A stretch of DNA of 64,000 nucleotides from Kalmanozyma brasiliensis GHG001. Lineage: Eukaryota; Basidiomycota; Ustilaginomycetes; Ustilaginales. The DNA lies in contig NW_015961992.1 of NCBI RefSeq assembly GCF_000497045.1, positions 374,259 to 438,258 on the forward strand, in the 5' to 3' direction. The number at the start of each line of letters is the position of its first letter. Positions within the stretch are counted from its first letter, which is position 1. The position numbers and the translations under genes were made by a program. Positions 39,358-49,307 of the stretch are shown here, piece by piece. Below the pieces are notes generated by a model. That model saw only the letters and a program-made list of their open reading frames with translations, ran no database searches and was not told the origin of the DNA.

Positions 39358-40223
39358 GGAGCGGCTACGTGTGGCAGCTGATCGCTCGCCTTTCTCGTGA
39401 AAGGAAGGAGCTCAGAAGATCCCCACAAAGCCCCGTTGCTGCTGCACGCAGCCGCTCCTCATGCACATGCCCGTTCCCTCGCCTTTGATCCGTGTTCGTG
39501 CTGTGGCCCGTTCCGTCCCGTCCCGTACTAAGCTCCGGTGGCTCCGCCTTCTTCGACGACTCTTCTGGCTCCGTGTCCCGCAAATGGCTACGCAAGAAAA
39601 CCCATCCCTACTGGCTCCTCCCGCGTCGAGACCGGCTCCGTTTTCTCTTGTCCCATGACTTGACTGCTCTCTTCAGCCGTTGGCGCGTCTGCGCTCTTCT
39701 TCCTCCCCCACCTCGATCGTGTGTTCAAGCAGAGGCTGGCACTGGCTCTGCGACTGTCTAGTCCAGTCCTAACCAGCAAGCTTGCCAAGCTCTTACACAC
39801 AGCAATGATCATCACGATGTCACGCCATCAACGAACATCTCTACCGTCGCAACACTCAAACAACCTCGCAACTATTGTACCAACTTACTATCTATTCGCA
39901 TCTCGCACTTCCTCATCTCTGTCGCATCCAGTCCCGCCACAACCTCTTGTCCTGTTCACCGTTCCCCGTGGGGTCAGGGCATTCTCGTCAACGGCTTTGT
40001 AGTAGTATCGTCGCAAATCAGCATAAGCACAAATCAGATTCTTGTTTTCTCTTCATCAGTGTGCCGACTCGTCACGGTGTGTTGACTTGAATGAATGCTC
40101 TGGCCTGCTCGTTTCCACGGCGTCCTGAACAAACGTCGATCAGCGGTTGGGGGACCGACAGGCAGGAAGGCGTGCAAAGGGCGTGCAAATGCGTTCGTCA
40201 TTGCAAAAGGGGGACTCAAGGCA
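39358..40223. other. 3' intergenic region between convergent genes
   Basis: 866 bp between the stops of the orphan gene and IES2. C/T-rich, no recognised coding sequence. Confidence 0.5.
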
Positions 40224-41717
40224 CTAGGAATCATCATCGTCATCATCCTGGTCTTGGTCGTCCTCGGCGTCGTCTGCCGCGTCCTCATCGCCTTCATCGT
40301 CCTGCTCCTCTGCATCGTCTGCGGCCTCCACGTCTTCCGGCTGCGTTTCCTGCTCAGGCGTGGGAGCCTTCCTTGAACCAATCCAATCTCTCCTCGACTG
40401 GTTGAGAACGGTGCGCAGCTTGTACTCGTACAAGCCTTCCCGACCCCACACTTCATCCAAAGCGTGGTCCTGCTTCCACTGCTCGCCCTGCTCTGCCAAT
40501 CGCTGCCTGACCTTCTCCTCATACGCCTTTGCCTTCTCTGACAAGCCTTCCACCTCGATGGGCGTCTCGAGCTCCTGTATTAGCGCCTGATTGACATCGA
40601 CATAGTTCGCCCCTAACACCTCCTCGACTAGCGCAGGTCCGGTCGGCACCGCCAGCACCTTCCCATCCACCCGATCGACATACCTGAAAAACGGCGCGGG
40701 CATCTCCTTCAATGCCTTCCTGTCCAACTCCTCCCTGCCTCTCTTCTTGGCCTGAGCCACCTCTTCATCCGACTCCTCCTCCCCTGCTTTCGGCAGCTTA
40801 TTGCGACTCCTCCCGACCTGCTTCTTGAGCAACCGATTGATCGTCTCCACCTTATCATCCTCCAACTTCTTCTCGACCTGATTCTTCCTCTTTCGCGCCG
40901 TCTCGCTTCGACGCAGGGCAATCTCGTTTTCGGTCAACTTCTTCTTCCGGTTGGGGTCGAACATGGGGAGTTCGAGATGCTCCGATTCGACCCCGCCTTC
41001 GCGGGCGAGTTGACGGGCGGTTTTGCCCATGATGGCGGCCATTTCGGCCGCAGTGGCCTCGTCGGGTTCGGAGGCGTCCGAGTCATCGCCCGACATGGCA
41101 TCCGGATCCACCGTAGCTGCGCGAGATGGATCGTCCGAGTCAAGCAGCTCGTCGTCCGATGCAGGGACCGGGATCTCGTCCTCCGAATCAGAGGCTGCAG
41201 ACTTGCCCTTGGCACGAGGCTTCCATTTGACTTTCGAGGCGTCTTTGGCGCGACGTGCCGCGGGAGCGACGGCGGTGGTGGTCGGGGTGGTGCGGGTCTT
41301 GGACGGCGCCGGCGAGGTTTCTTTCGGTGCTTGAGGGGTGCGCGTGAGTTTGACACGCAGAATCTTCTTACCGGTGCTCGCTGGTGTTGCTGCTGCGGTG
41401 GTGCGGGTTGACGTGCGAGCGGCACGTTTGGGTGTGGTGGCTGCTCGAGATGGACGTCCCGAGGTGCGTGTTGCTCCTCGACGAGAGGTGGACGGCGCAT
41501 CGTAGTCATCGTCGTCCTCGAGCTCATCCTCGTCTTCCTCAAGCTCATCAGCGACTTCATCCTCGTCGCCAGAGTCGATCGTCCGCGCGGCGGGCCGGCG
41601 TCGTTTTCGTGGGGTGCGCGGAGCAGATGCTGCGTCGTCCGAGTCGTGCATGTCGGAAGCGCTGTCGCCTGTGAGGTCGGAGCCGTCGCTGAGTGCGTCG
41701 TAGTCGGCGGGTGGCAT
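40224..41717 (-). CDS. IES2: INO80 complex subunit Ies2/INO80B (PAPA-1 domain)
   Basis: 497 aa from the first ATG in the frame (41717). Residues about 251-310 contain the PAPA-1/INO80B region: NRKKKLTENEIALRRSETAR, KRKNQVEKKLEDDKVETINR, LLKKQVGRSRNKL. Later MPAPFFRYVDRVDGKVLAVP (about 340-360) matches the second conserved strip. Ies2 is a core activator subunit of the INO80 nucleosome remodeller (H2A.Z/H2A exchange, nucleosome spacing). The N-terminal half is disordered, with alternating acidic and Thr/Pro/Lys-rich stretches. The C-terminus ends in a long Asp/Glu run. Divergent from SPG1 over 560 bp. Confidence 0.85.
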   Translation of the reverse strand: MPPADYDALSDGSDLTGDSASDMHDSDDAASAPRTPRKRRRPAARTIDSGDEDEVADELEEDEDELEDDDDYDAPSTSRRGATRTSGRPSRAATTPKRAARTSTRTTAAATPASTGKKILRVKLTRTPQAPKETSPAPSKTRTTPTTTAVAPAARRAKDASKVKWKPRAKGKSAASDSEDEIPVPASDDELLDSDDPSRAATVDPDAMSGDDSDASEPDEATAAEMAAIMGKTARQLAREGGVESEHLELPMFDPNRKKKLTENEIALRRSETARKRKNQVEKKLEDDKVETINRLLKKQVGRSRNKLPKAGEEESDEEVAQAKKRGREELDRKALKEMPAPFFRYVDRVDGKVLAVPTGPALVEEVLGANYVDVNQALIQELETPIEVEGLSEKAKAYEEKVRQRLAEQGEQWKQDHALDEVWGREGLYEYKLRTVLNQSRRDWIGSRKAPTPEQETQPEDVEAADDAEEQDDEGDEDAADDAEDDQDQDDDDDDS

Positions 41718-42277
41718 GGTGGAAGGAGTGGGAAGGGGTAATCGAAAGGTGGGTTGATGCAGCCAAGAGAAAGGAAAGGGTGATGAAGTCGAAAAAGGTG
41801 AACGGACGGTGGTCCAAGTTGCAGCGAATCGGGGGTTCGAGTTGGAGTCTCGTATCGGGGGCGATCTGGGTCGAAGGCGCGCGCATGTGTGATTTTGGCA
41901 AAGTGTTGCTTGTGACAAAAAACGCGGGTTGCAGAAGGCGAAACTGTTGGTCTTGGAGCCCACTTCAGCTGCATGGAGGTGAGGCCCCTGCTGCTCGGAT
42001 CACGTTTCCGCTCTTGACTCGCACCCTCTGCGTTGTTACTGCACTTCCATCACACTCGATCAACCAAACTCTGGCATACGAGCGGCGAGCTAGATGCCTG
42101 CATGGCGCTGACATATCAAGAAAGCTACAGCTAGGTCGAGTCGGAGCTTGCGTTCCCACGAGTGACAGACTACCAAGTCGCTGGCGGATCAGCCGATCGA
42201 TTGGACTACAGCAGCCAAAGACGAGATTCGGCATCACTCATCGGCTCGGAGTAGCCGACAAGGAACCACGTACAACA
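41718..42277. promoter_or_regulatory. Divergent promoter region, IES2 and SPG1
   Basis: 560 bp shared by two divergent start codons. The IES2 frame stays open upstream, but without an ATG, so it is leader. Confidence 0.45.
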
Positions 42278-43010
42278 ATGTCGACTTCGGCAGCATCGTC
42301 GTCGAGCAGCCACGATGCTTCGGGCGGTGGGGGATCCGACAAGTCAAGGTAAGCACGAACAGGCCGACTCGATGCATCTTGGCTCAAATCCTGGTGGGGC
42401 TGAAATACTCACCAATGCCTGTCCCCTTACACACAGCGTGATCCTCAAAGTGGGCATGGTCGGCGACTCTCAGATCGGCAAGACCTCCCTAATGGTCCGC
42501 TATGTCGAAGGCAGTTTCAACGAGGACTACATCCAAACGCTCGGGGTCAACTTTATGGAGAAAACCATCTCGATCCGCAACACGGAAATCACTTTCTCAA
42601 TCTGGGATCTTGGAGGCCAGCGCGAGTTCGTCAACATGCTTCCCCTCGTATGCAACGACGCCGTGGCCATCCTGTTCATGTTCGACCTTACGCGCAAATC
42701 GACGCTGAACAGCATCAAGGAGTGGTACCGCCAAGCACGCGGATTCAACAAGACCGCCATCCCCTTCCTCGTCGGCACCAAGTACGATCACTACGCAACC
42801 CTGCCAAGGGAGGAACAGGACGAGGTGACAAAACAGGCCCGCAGATTCAGCAAGGCAATGAAGGCACCTCTGATCTTTTGCTCCACGAGTCACGCCATCA
42901 ACGTGCAGAAGATCTTCAAGGTGTTGCTCGCAAAGGCGTTCGATTTGAAATGCACCATCCCGGAGATCAAGGGTGCCGGTGAACCGCTGTTGATCTACCT
43001 CGATGTGTAG
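42278..43010 (+). CDS. SPG1: Spg1/Tem1 septation GTPase
   Basis: Exon 1 42278-42348 (MSTSAASSSSSHDASG), an 88-nt intron with GTAAGC donor and CAG acceptor, exon 2 42437-43010; 214 aa. All GTPase motifs are present: G1 GDSQIGKTSL, G2 TLGVNF, G3 WDLGGQ, G4 GTKYD and G5 CSTSH. The Spg1/Tem1-specific sequence is seen in RYVEGSFNEDYIQTLGVNFM and FNKTAIPFLVGTKYD (TKYD in place of NKxD). There is no C-terminal CAAX box, as expected. Spg1/Tem1 sits at the spindle pole body and triggers the septation initiation/mitotic exit network. The Ser-rich exon 1 is an N-terminal addition. It converges on DSS1. Confidence 0.95.
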
Positions 43011-43304
43011 CGGCTGCGCTCAGACCGCCGCTCGCATGGACCGACCCCTCGTCATTCTTCTCCTTTCGTTCCCTTTCGTTCCTCTTGTATACCCCGAAGA
43101 CGCACGTTTCGACACACACACCTTCGCTCAGTCTCTCTCTTCTCCTGTTTTCCCAACATCTTGCATCCCACTCGCCTGTAGAAGACACTCGCTTTGCACA
43201 GAATCGCAGCCTTTGGCAACCTCACTTTCATTCCGCTCTGTGAGGCTTCGGATGGAACGGTGCAGGGGTGAATCCTGCAAGTCCACCATCTCTATCCCGC
43301 CTCT

Positions 43305-46300
43305 CTAACATCGCCTCACAGTCAACCCAGACCGAATACCAGCCATGACCACGGCCACCGGTCGGACCTCAAACGTGTCCCCCGCAGTCGGCTGCGCCTC
43401 GCTCGTCCCCCACTCCATATCCGCCGGAATGCCCAACTCTGCAATCTCGACCCTGACTCTTGCGCCCAGGGTGCCCGCGTTGAACCTTACATCTGGCAGC
43501 ACCACCGTCGCCTTGAACGGCCCATCCAATCTCCCCTCCTTCAGCGTTGGATCCAACAACGACCGCTGCAACAGGGCGTGTACCCAGAAACGATTCGCAC
43601 TGCGCATGAGCTGCTTGGTGCTGCGTTCCTGACGCTCGAGCTGCGGGAGGACGCGTTCGATCTCGTGCGTCCCAAACCGCGGGCTGGAGTGGACAAGGTG
43701 GTGCTTAATCTGCCAGTGCACCAGCATATCGGGGTAACGACGAAGAGGCGAGGTGGCGCGCACGTAGCCGCTGCTCGAAAGCGCGTCTCGTTGCGAGGGG
43801 GAGGGTGGAGTGCCAATACCCAGCGAAAAGTGCTCTGCGGGTTGGACGGAGTAGCCGCCAGCACTGATGGTGAGCCCTCGTGTAACTATGTCGTGGTACG
43901 CTACGAGACCGTGGCCTACCGTTCCACCCGCAGATACGGGCGGGGCCACCGCGGTGCCGTCAGAGGGAAGGTGCGTGCGCATCGAGAGGAGCTCGTCGAT
44001 GTCGCGAGGAGAGTCCGGTCGAAGCTGGTAGCGGTACGCAAGGGCGAGATCGTGTGTCTTGCCGTAGGAGGCGGCGATTCGACCTGCCAAGAGCATCAGT
44101 TCTGAGACGAGGAATTGCGAGAGCGCAGGTACGGAGGGAGATGCGTTGGTTGCAGAGCCTGCCGTGGTGACGTCAATCGTTGGGAAGCCTGCGAAGAAAT
44201 AGGGCTTTTGCAGCGCCGATGCTGTCAGGGGAAGCTCTGGGAGGGGTAAGGGCGAGACTCGGACCGACGGGTTGACTCGGTGGGCGACAAAAGCGGTGCT
44301 TCGGGTGCGGCTCTCGCTGAGCTTCGTCGCCACTTGCAGCAGCAGCGATAGGTCAGACGGCTTCGCTGCAGATTTGTCGGAGAGCATGTCGTTGACGTGG
44401 CTATACGACGTCGTCTGTACATCGTGCACGAGCGCCGGTCGAACCTTAGTATCCTGAACGAGACCAGTCGAAAGATCGACGAGCGCACTGAAGGTCATGA
44501 CTCGCTGACCGACTCCTGCGACCTGCTCGGAGGCGGGACGCAGACCCACGCCGCCGCGCACAAAGTCGTCCGGCAACGTCGCCCATCGTGCCTCGGGGAA
44601 GTAGAGCGTGCTGAAACGTCGCTCTGCGCGCTGAGCAATCTCGTCGTCGGGTTGAATCCACGCAGTGGGATCGGCAATGTGAATGTGCACCCACGCTTGC
44701 TCCTGACTGTGAACGCGCTCGATGGAGATTCCGTCGTCCAGCTCAAACGCGCCTTCGTCGTCGATGACGTACACCGTGTGGTCTTGCCCAAAGTCGTGTC
44801 GCATCGCTTCGACTTGCTGGTCGAGCGTCAGGCCGTACTTCTTGGCGGGGGATTCGATGGAAGAAGCGACCTCCTTGTCGGAAAGCTCGTCCTCGGGTCG
44901 ACCTCCATCCTCGCCCATCGTCGCACTGCGAAACGACGCATCGAGCCGGATCGGGTTCTGCCACGGTGGCAGTCTGCCGATGGCCGTGAGAAACTGCACC
45001 ACCAACGCATGCTGCAGATCAGGCCCCGCAATCGCATCCGTGCCCACCATCTGCAAGATCGACTTGCCCAGCGGTCGACCCTGGTCCACCACCAGCGAGC
45101 CCATCGCCTGGTCCACCTCCATCAGCTCACTCGTGTTTGGGTGCGGGAGGATGCGGAAATGCCCGCCGGCGCGCTTGACGATCTGCATCGCGATGCTCCC
45201 GTGCGTGTCCTCCTGCACCTCGCGGCGCGAGCCCAGACTCGCTTCTAGGAACTCGATGATCGATCTGTCTTGGGGAGTCCATGTGATTTCGAGGTCTTTA
45301 TTGGGGGCGGAGACGATGCGAGGCGCGCCGGAAAGGTCGTGCGGGTGCTCCTCGGCATATTGACGGAGCTTGCTGGCTTTGTGGCAGAACGCTTCGATGT
45401 GCTGCTGTCCCTCGGAGCCAGGTGGACCAGAGATCCAGTCTGAGATCAGACGAGTGTTACCTCGCTCGGCATCGCTGCGGCAGGTGAAAAGCTGACTGGT
45501 GCGATGCGACAGTGCGTCGGCCAAGAAATGCGTCGGGTGCGACATGAGAAGAGCATGGGCAGCATAGACTGTGCTTGCGGTGAAGGGCTGGTCTTCGTCG
45601 CCTTTCTTACGCTGCGCCTGTAGCTTGTGCATGAGTCTTGCCGCTTCGAACGTTGTGATTGCTCCAGTGCGAAGGTCCATCCGCTGCTTTCTGAGCTCCT
45701 CCGCCTCCTCCGTCTGCTGCGCTGCGCTATCGATCAGGAAGAGCGACTGGAAGCTCGGCAGCAGTCGCTGCAGCTCCTTCTCCTTCTGCCTCTCCAGTAT
45801 ACGCAGCTTGTTGCATATCGACGCGCGTGTTTCGAAGCGTGGAATGTCGATGGGCTCCTCCTGCATCGCGGTGCCCTCGGTCGGGTCGACGTCGGCCGTG
45901 TTCGAAGAAGCATGCGAGTCGTACGACCCATCTCGGTTGGCCGGACTGTCGAGGCTGTTGCTCGATACGACGTACTGTTTGCTGAGCGCGGCAGCTGCGC
46001 GCGCGAGCTTGGTCTCGATGACGCCAGGAATCTGGATCATCACATCGTTGTCCTTGTACAGCACAATTTGGCCGGACGCGACGAGCACGTAGAGGTCTTT
46101 TAGACCCGCACTAGCCTTCTGCACGTTCTTGTCGCGATTGCTCGACATCACATCGTCGGGTGGAGGGAGGACGATGCCGACTCCAGTGTAGTTGCGGCGC
46201 ACCTCGACGAAGTCGCCTGGCCTCAGGTCTCGGCGGGGAGCCATGAAGTCGCGTGCCGAGATCTGTCCGTGCGAGCTGCCCACTTCGAAGGCGTCGCAAT

Positions 46301-46730
46301 CCTTCTCGAGGTTCAACAGCGGCTGTAGTAGCACGGAGGAGGCGTGTGAGCCTAGCAGGGTCTCTACATTGTCGGACGCAACCGCGCGACTCAGACTCTT
46401 CCCTGCTTCGTGGGAAAGCTTTGGCCGACCCACGTTGCGCCGTGTGCTAGGACCTGGCGTGCGTTTCCATCCCGAGAAGCGGTCGGACTGATCTTTCGAT
46501 ATCGAATCCGCATGTCTGCCGAGCCTAGATGCTGTGAGAATAGTGTCGGTGACCTTGTTCTGCTTCCGCTGCTCGTTGAGCTGTTTGGCCGAGCTGTTGC
46601 GGCTGCTGCGCTCTTTCCACGCTTCGAGCGTTGGAGCGAAGTTGTGAAGCGACCGACTCGAAGGCGGGGCAGTTCTGGATGCAGAGGCACTCTCAAGCAA
46701 CAGCCTGCTTGAAGATGCGTAGCTCCTCAT
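43305..46730 (-). CDS. DSS1: Mitochondrial RNase II-family exoribonuclease (Dss1/Cyt-4 type)
   Basis: 1,141 aa, similar in length to Neurospora Cyt-4. The N-terminus (MRSYASSSRLLLESASASRT) is a typical mitochondrial presequence. The RNB catalytic domain (about 620-990) contains VIDDEGAFELDDGISIE (about 653-670), the metal-binding Asp cluster, and HIHIADPTAWIQPDDEI. It also has YATSPLRRYPD-like ATSPLRRYPDMLVHWQIKHHL near the end. Dss1 is the 3'-5' exonuclease of the mitochondrial degradosome, working with the Suv3 helicase to turn over and process mtRNA. A Glu replaces the second Asp of the bacterial cluster (ELDDG), as I recall for this mitochondrial branch. Tail-to-tail with SPG1 (294 bp). 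Confidence 0.93.
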   Translation of the reverse strand: MRSYASSSRLLLESASASRTAPPSSRSLHNFAPTLEAWKERSSRNSSAKQLNEQRKQNKVTDTILTASRLGRHADSISKDQSDRFSGWKRTPGPSTRRNVGRPKLSHEAGKSLSRAVASDNVETLLGSHASSVLLQPLLNLEKDCDAFEVGSSHGQISARDFMAPRRDLRPGDFVEVRRNYTGVGIVLPPPDDVMSSNRDKNVQKASAGLKDLYVLVASGQIVLYKDNDVMIQIPGVIETKLARAAAALSKQYVVSSNSLDSPANRDGSYDSHASSNTADVDPTEGTAMQEEPIDIPRFETRASICNKLRILERQKEKELQRLLPSFQSLFLIDSAAQQTEEAEELRKQRMDLRTGAITTFEAARLMHKLQAQRKKGDEDQPFTASTVYAAHALLMSHPTHFLADALSHRTSQLFTCRSDAERGNTRLISDWISGPPGSEGQQHIEAFCHKASKLRQYAEEHPHDLSGAPRIVSAPNKDLEITWTPQDRSIIEFLEASLGSRREVQEDTHGSIAMQIVKRAGGHFRILPHPNTSELMEVDQAMGSLVVDQGRPLGKSILQMVGTDAIAGPDLQHALVVQFLTAIGRLPPWQNPIRLDASFRSATMGEDGGRPEDELSDKEVASSIESPAKKYGLTLDQQVEAMRHDFGQDHTVYVIDDEGAFELDDGISIERVHSQEQAWVHIHIADPTAWIQPDDEIAQRAERRFSTLYFPEARWATLPDDFVRGGVGLRPASEQVAGVGQRVMTFSALVDLSTGLVQDTKVRPALVHDVQTTSYSHVNDMLSDKSAAKPSDLSLLLQVATKLSESRTRSTAFVAHRVNPSVRVSPLPLPELPLTASALQKPYFFAGFPTIDVTTAGSATNASPSVPALSQFLVSELMLLAGRIAASYGKTHDLALAYRYQLRPDSPRDIDELLSMRTHLPSDGTAVAPPVSAGGTVGHGLVAYHDIVTRGLTISAGGYSVQPAEHFSLGIGTPPSPSQRDALSSSGYVRATSPLRRYPDMLVHWQIKHHLVHSSPRFGTHEIERVLPQLERQERSTKQLMRSANRFWVHALLQRSLLDPTLKEGRLDGPFKATVVLPDVRFNAGTLGARVRVEIAELGIPADMEWGTSEAQPTAGDTFEVRPVAVVMAGIRSGLTVRRC

Positions 46731-47129
46731 GCTAGAGCCGTTGTGATCGATGTGCGGATGTGGTGTAGGTGATGATGTTGCTCAAGAAGAAATTCTGACA
46801 TGAGGGGAAAAAAGTCGACAGATTTTCGGAAGACGGGCTTCCAAATCCTCCACATTTGGCTCACCATCAGCCCTCGATGGTTATGGTTCTTGCTCTCAAC
46901 CGCCTTCTCATCGATGTCAAATGATCTTGTAAGTGATCGACCTAGTCGAGATAGTCGAGGGGTCTATTTGAGAGCCTGACTTTTCGAATGCATATGCAAG
47001 AGATGAACGAAACGAATGTGTGCGCCAATAAAGGTGCGGGTATGAAAAGATAGTGTCCTGTCTGTAGTGTCAGCCATCGAAGTCGAGCAGCCAGCGATGC
47101 TGCAGCTGCCTCTACAAGCGGTCGAACAG
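46731..47129. other. Intergenic region between DSS1 and the LtrA-family gene
   Basis: 399 bp, both flanking genes on the minus strand: DSS1 promoter plus the 3' end of the LtrA gene. No other feature is seen. Confidence 0.5.
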
Positions 47130-49307
47130 CTATGCGGCATACGCCCACCGCTGGCCATAAGCCAAGTCCTTCTCCTCCAGATGTCCGATCTCGGACTCGA
47201 TGCCGACGTCCTCCTCTCCCTTTTCGCCCGCCGTCAGGTCGTCGAACGGATGCCAGCTGCTGCGCCTGTCCAGCTTCAACGCCTTCTGCCCACTGAATGC
47301 GATCCCCGAATACAGCTCTTTTGTCTTCTCGGCGTCGTACCTGCGCCCCACCGCACCGATCTTGCTCAGCGTCTCGAAGAGCACCAGGAACAAGAGGCTA
47401 CCCGTGACGACGCCCATCACCTCCAGCGAAAGCCAGTCTATCTTGAGCGGAAGCAGCGCGAACTCGATCGCTAGCAGGAACCGGGCTCCGATCCGGATCG
47501 ACCTCGGTATCAGCGTCGATCCGTGGACGTCAAGGTTTCGATGCATGCATCCGATCAACCCAAGACACAGCATGACACACGATGTCGAACCGCCGAAGTA
47601 CCACAGGTATCCACCCTGGAGCCTCCGGTGTGAGATGAGCGACGATAGAGACGCGGCCATGAGCACCAGCGCTGCTGTCAGCGGGTAATGGATGTGGCTG
47701 AAGGTGATGCTTGTGAACGAGTTGCGGCGCAGAGCATGCTGGAAGACGCGTGACCCGTCGGCATCGTAGTAGATCCAAATGACCAACACGCTGATGGAAA
47801 TCCCCAACGCAGCGCGTCCAAATTCGTCGTTGATCCCATAATGCCCAGGCGTCGCCGTGAAGTTGCTGCTGATGATAGACTCGCCGACGATGAGGATGAC
47901 GAACAAGACGTACCGTTCGATCGAATGCTCGTGCGACTGGGCGGGGATGAACATATGGTTGCCCGTCCGCTTCTGACGCCCGTGAATCAGCTGGATGGCC
48001 GCAGCCGTGATGTACGGCCGAAGGAGCTCGACAAGGATCCCAGAGCAGAGGAGGATGAGAATGTACAGCGGGTCCGAAGTCAGGCAGATGGGTACATAGG
48101 TCGCAGCGACCACAGTGAGCGCAAGCGCATTGAGCCAGAGCGCCCTGCGAAACTTGGGCAGGCAAAAGCCGTAGTAGATGTAGATGCCGAGCCTCCAGAG
48201 CTTAGCGACGAGGAAGAAACCAATGCCTGCGTGGATGGCGCGGTCGTACCCGTCAACAAACCAGTAGCCGTTGAAGGCAGGGGCTGCAAGCTTGACAGGC
48301 TCGAGACTGGTCTCGGCGCTCGCAGCTCGACGGAAGATGCTCTTGAGCTCATCGGCAACGCTGTGTCCCTCGAGCTGGTTAGGTGTGTCTCCTTTGAGCA
48401 ATTCTTGTTGAAACGCCGCCAGCATCTCCGGCGTAGCTTTGACGAGCTCGACACCTGAAATGTTGGCCATGTATCCTCCCAGCAAGATCATCCACCCGAG
48501 CAGCAACATACGCTCCAGAATATCATCCGTACCGCTGGTGTTGAGGAACAGCCTCACGTCGGTCCAAATCGAAAAGCACGGCCAGAAGGAGAGCACGAAC
48601 TTGAGCGCGTTGATCGCCGAGCTGCTTTCCGCGGTGGTGTGACCGAGCTTGTTGACCACAGCGACAAAGATGAGGTCAAAGACCAGCTCGAACTGGCTCG
48701 GCTTGCGCTCTTCTTTTTCGCGAAAGAGTTTGTTGCCGTGCAGCCACTGACGGATGACTGGACGCTTGAGAAGGTGTCGGAACGTGATGGGAACGTCATC
48801 GCCGTGCGTCTCGACGTGTGGCTTGTGAGATGCTTTGGTATGGCTTTTCCCGTGTACTGCATCGAACAAGCTTGCCGTATGTGAAATGCGATTGACCGGC
48901 TTCGACCTTCGACGGAGATGCGTGAAGCTGGTGGAAGCTCTCGACTTTTCGTCCGTCTCGTAGGTGAATCTGCTGTCTTGGCTGTAGATGGTCGCCATGG
49001 GTGCAGCATTCGCTACGAAGGCGGAGGTCGAGTTGTTTGATTCGTAGGGCAGAAGTGGGATGACCGTGTCGGCTGGGACAATGTCAGCGTGCTGGAGATG
49101 CTGCTCTGTCGTCTCGACCTCATGCCAGCCTGTGACGGCCGGATCGGCCTGTGTATGCTGCCCAAAAGCGATGGACGACTCGTGATAGCGGTGCCCAAAG
49201 GGTCCGTACAGGTTGGGATCGATGACGACGTCTTCTTCTTTCGCTGGTGACGAGTCTGGCGTGAAGCCATCTACATGGCCTTGACGTGATCGACGAAAGC
49301 CCGACAT
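47130..49307 (-). CDS. LtrA-family (low temperature requirement A) multi-pass membrane protein
   Basis: 725 aa. A soluble N-terminus of about 195 residues is followed by REKEERKPSQFELVFDLIFV (about 192-212), the signature start of LtrA proteins (FELFFDLVFV). About ten hydrophobic segments follow (for example FVLSFWPCFSIWTDVRLF, MLLLGWMILLGGYMANISG, LALTVVAATYVPICL, YVLFVILIVGESI, IEFALLPLKIDW). The conserved VGESII of the family is present. LtrA was named from a Listeria cold-growth mutant; the biochemical role is unknown in bacteria and fungi. The fungal versions carry longer loops, seen here as an extra stretch between the fourth and fifth segments (about 290-330). No signal peptide. Confidence 0.85.
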   Translation of the reverse strand: MSGFRRSRQGHVDGFTPDSSPAKEEDVVIDPNLYGPFGHRYHESSIAFGQHTQADPAVTGWHEVETTEQHLQHADIVPADTVIPLLPYESNNSTSAFVANAAPMATIYSQDSRFTYETDEKSRASTSFTHLRRRSKPVNRISHTASLFDAVHGKSHTKASHKPHVETHGDDVPITFRHLLKRPVIRQWLHGNKLFREKEERKPSQFELVFDLIFVAVVNKLGHTTAESSSAINALKFVLSFWPCFSIWTDVRLFLNTSGTDDILERMLLLGWMILLGGYMANISGVELVKATPEMLAAFQQELLKGDTPNQLEGHSVADELKSIFRRAASAETSLEPVKLAAPAFNGYWFVDGYDRAIHAGIGFFLVAKLWRLGIYIYYGFCLPKFRRALWLNALALTVVAATYVPICLTSDPLYILILLCSGILVELLRPYITAAAIQLIHGRQKRTGNHMFIPAQSHEHSIERYVLFVILIVGESIISSNFTATPGHYGINDEFGRAALGISISVLVIWIYYDADGSRVFQHALRRNSFTSITFSHIHYPLTAALVLMAASLSSLISHRRLQGGYLWYFGGSTSCVMLCLGLIGCMHRNLDVHGSTLIPRSIRIGARFLLAIEFALLPLKIDWLSLEVMGVVTGSLLFLVLFETLSKIGAVGRRYDAEKTKELYSGIAFSGQKALKLDRRSSWHPFDDLTAGEKGEEDVGIESEIGHLEEKDLAYGQRWAYAA

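Noticed and set aside
41828..41845. GGGTTCGAG, resembling a tRNA T-loop
   Set aside because: No complementary stem follows; it lies in the IES2 leader.
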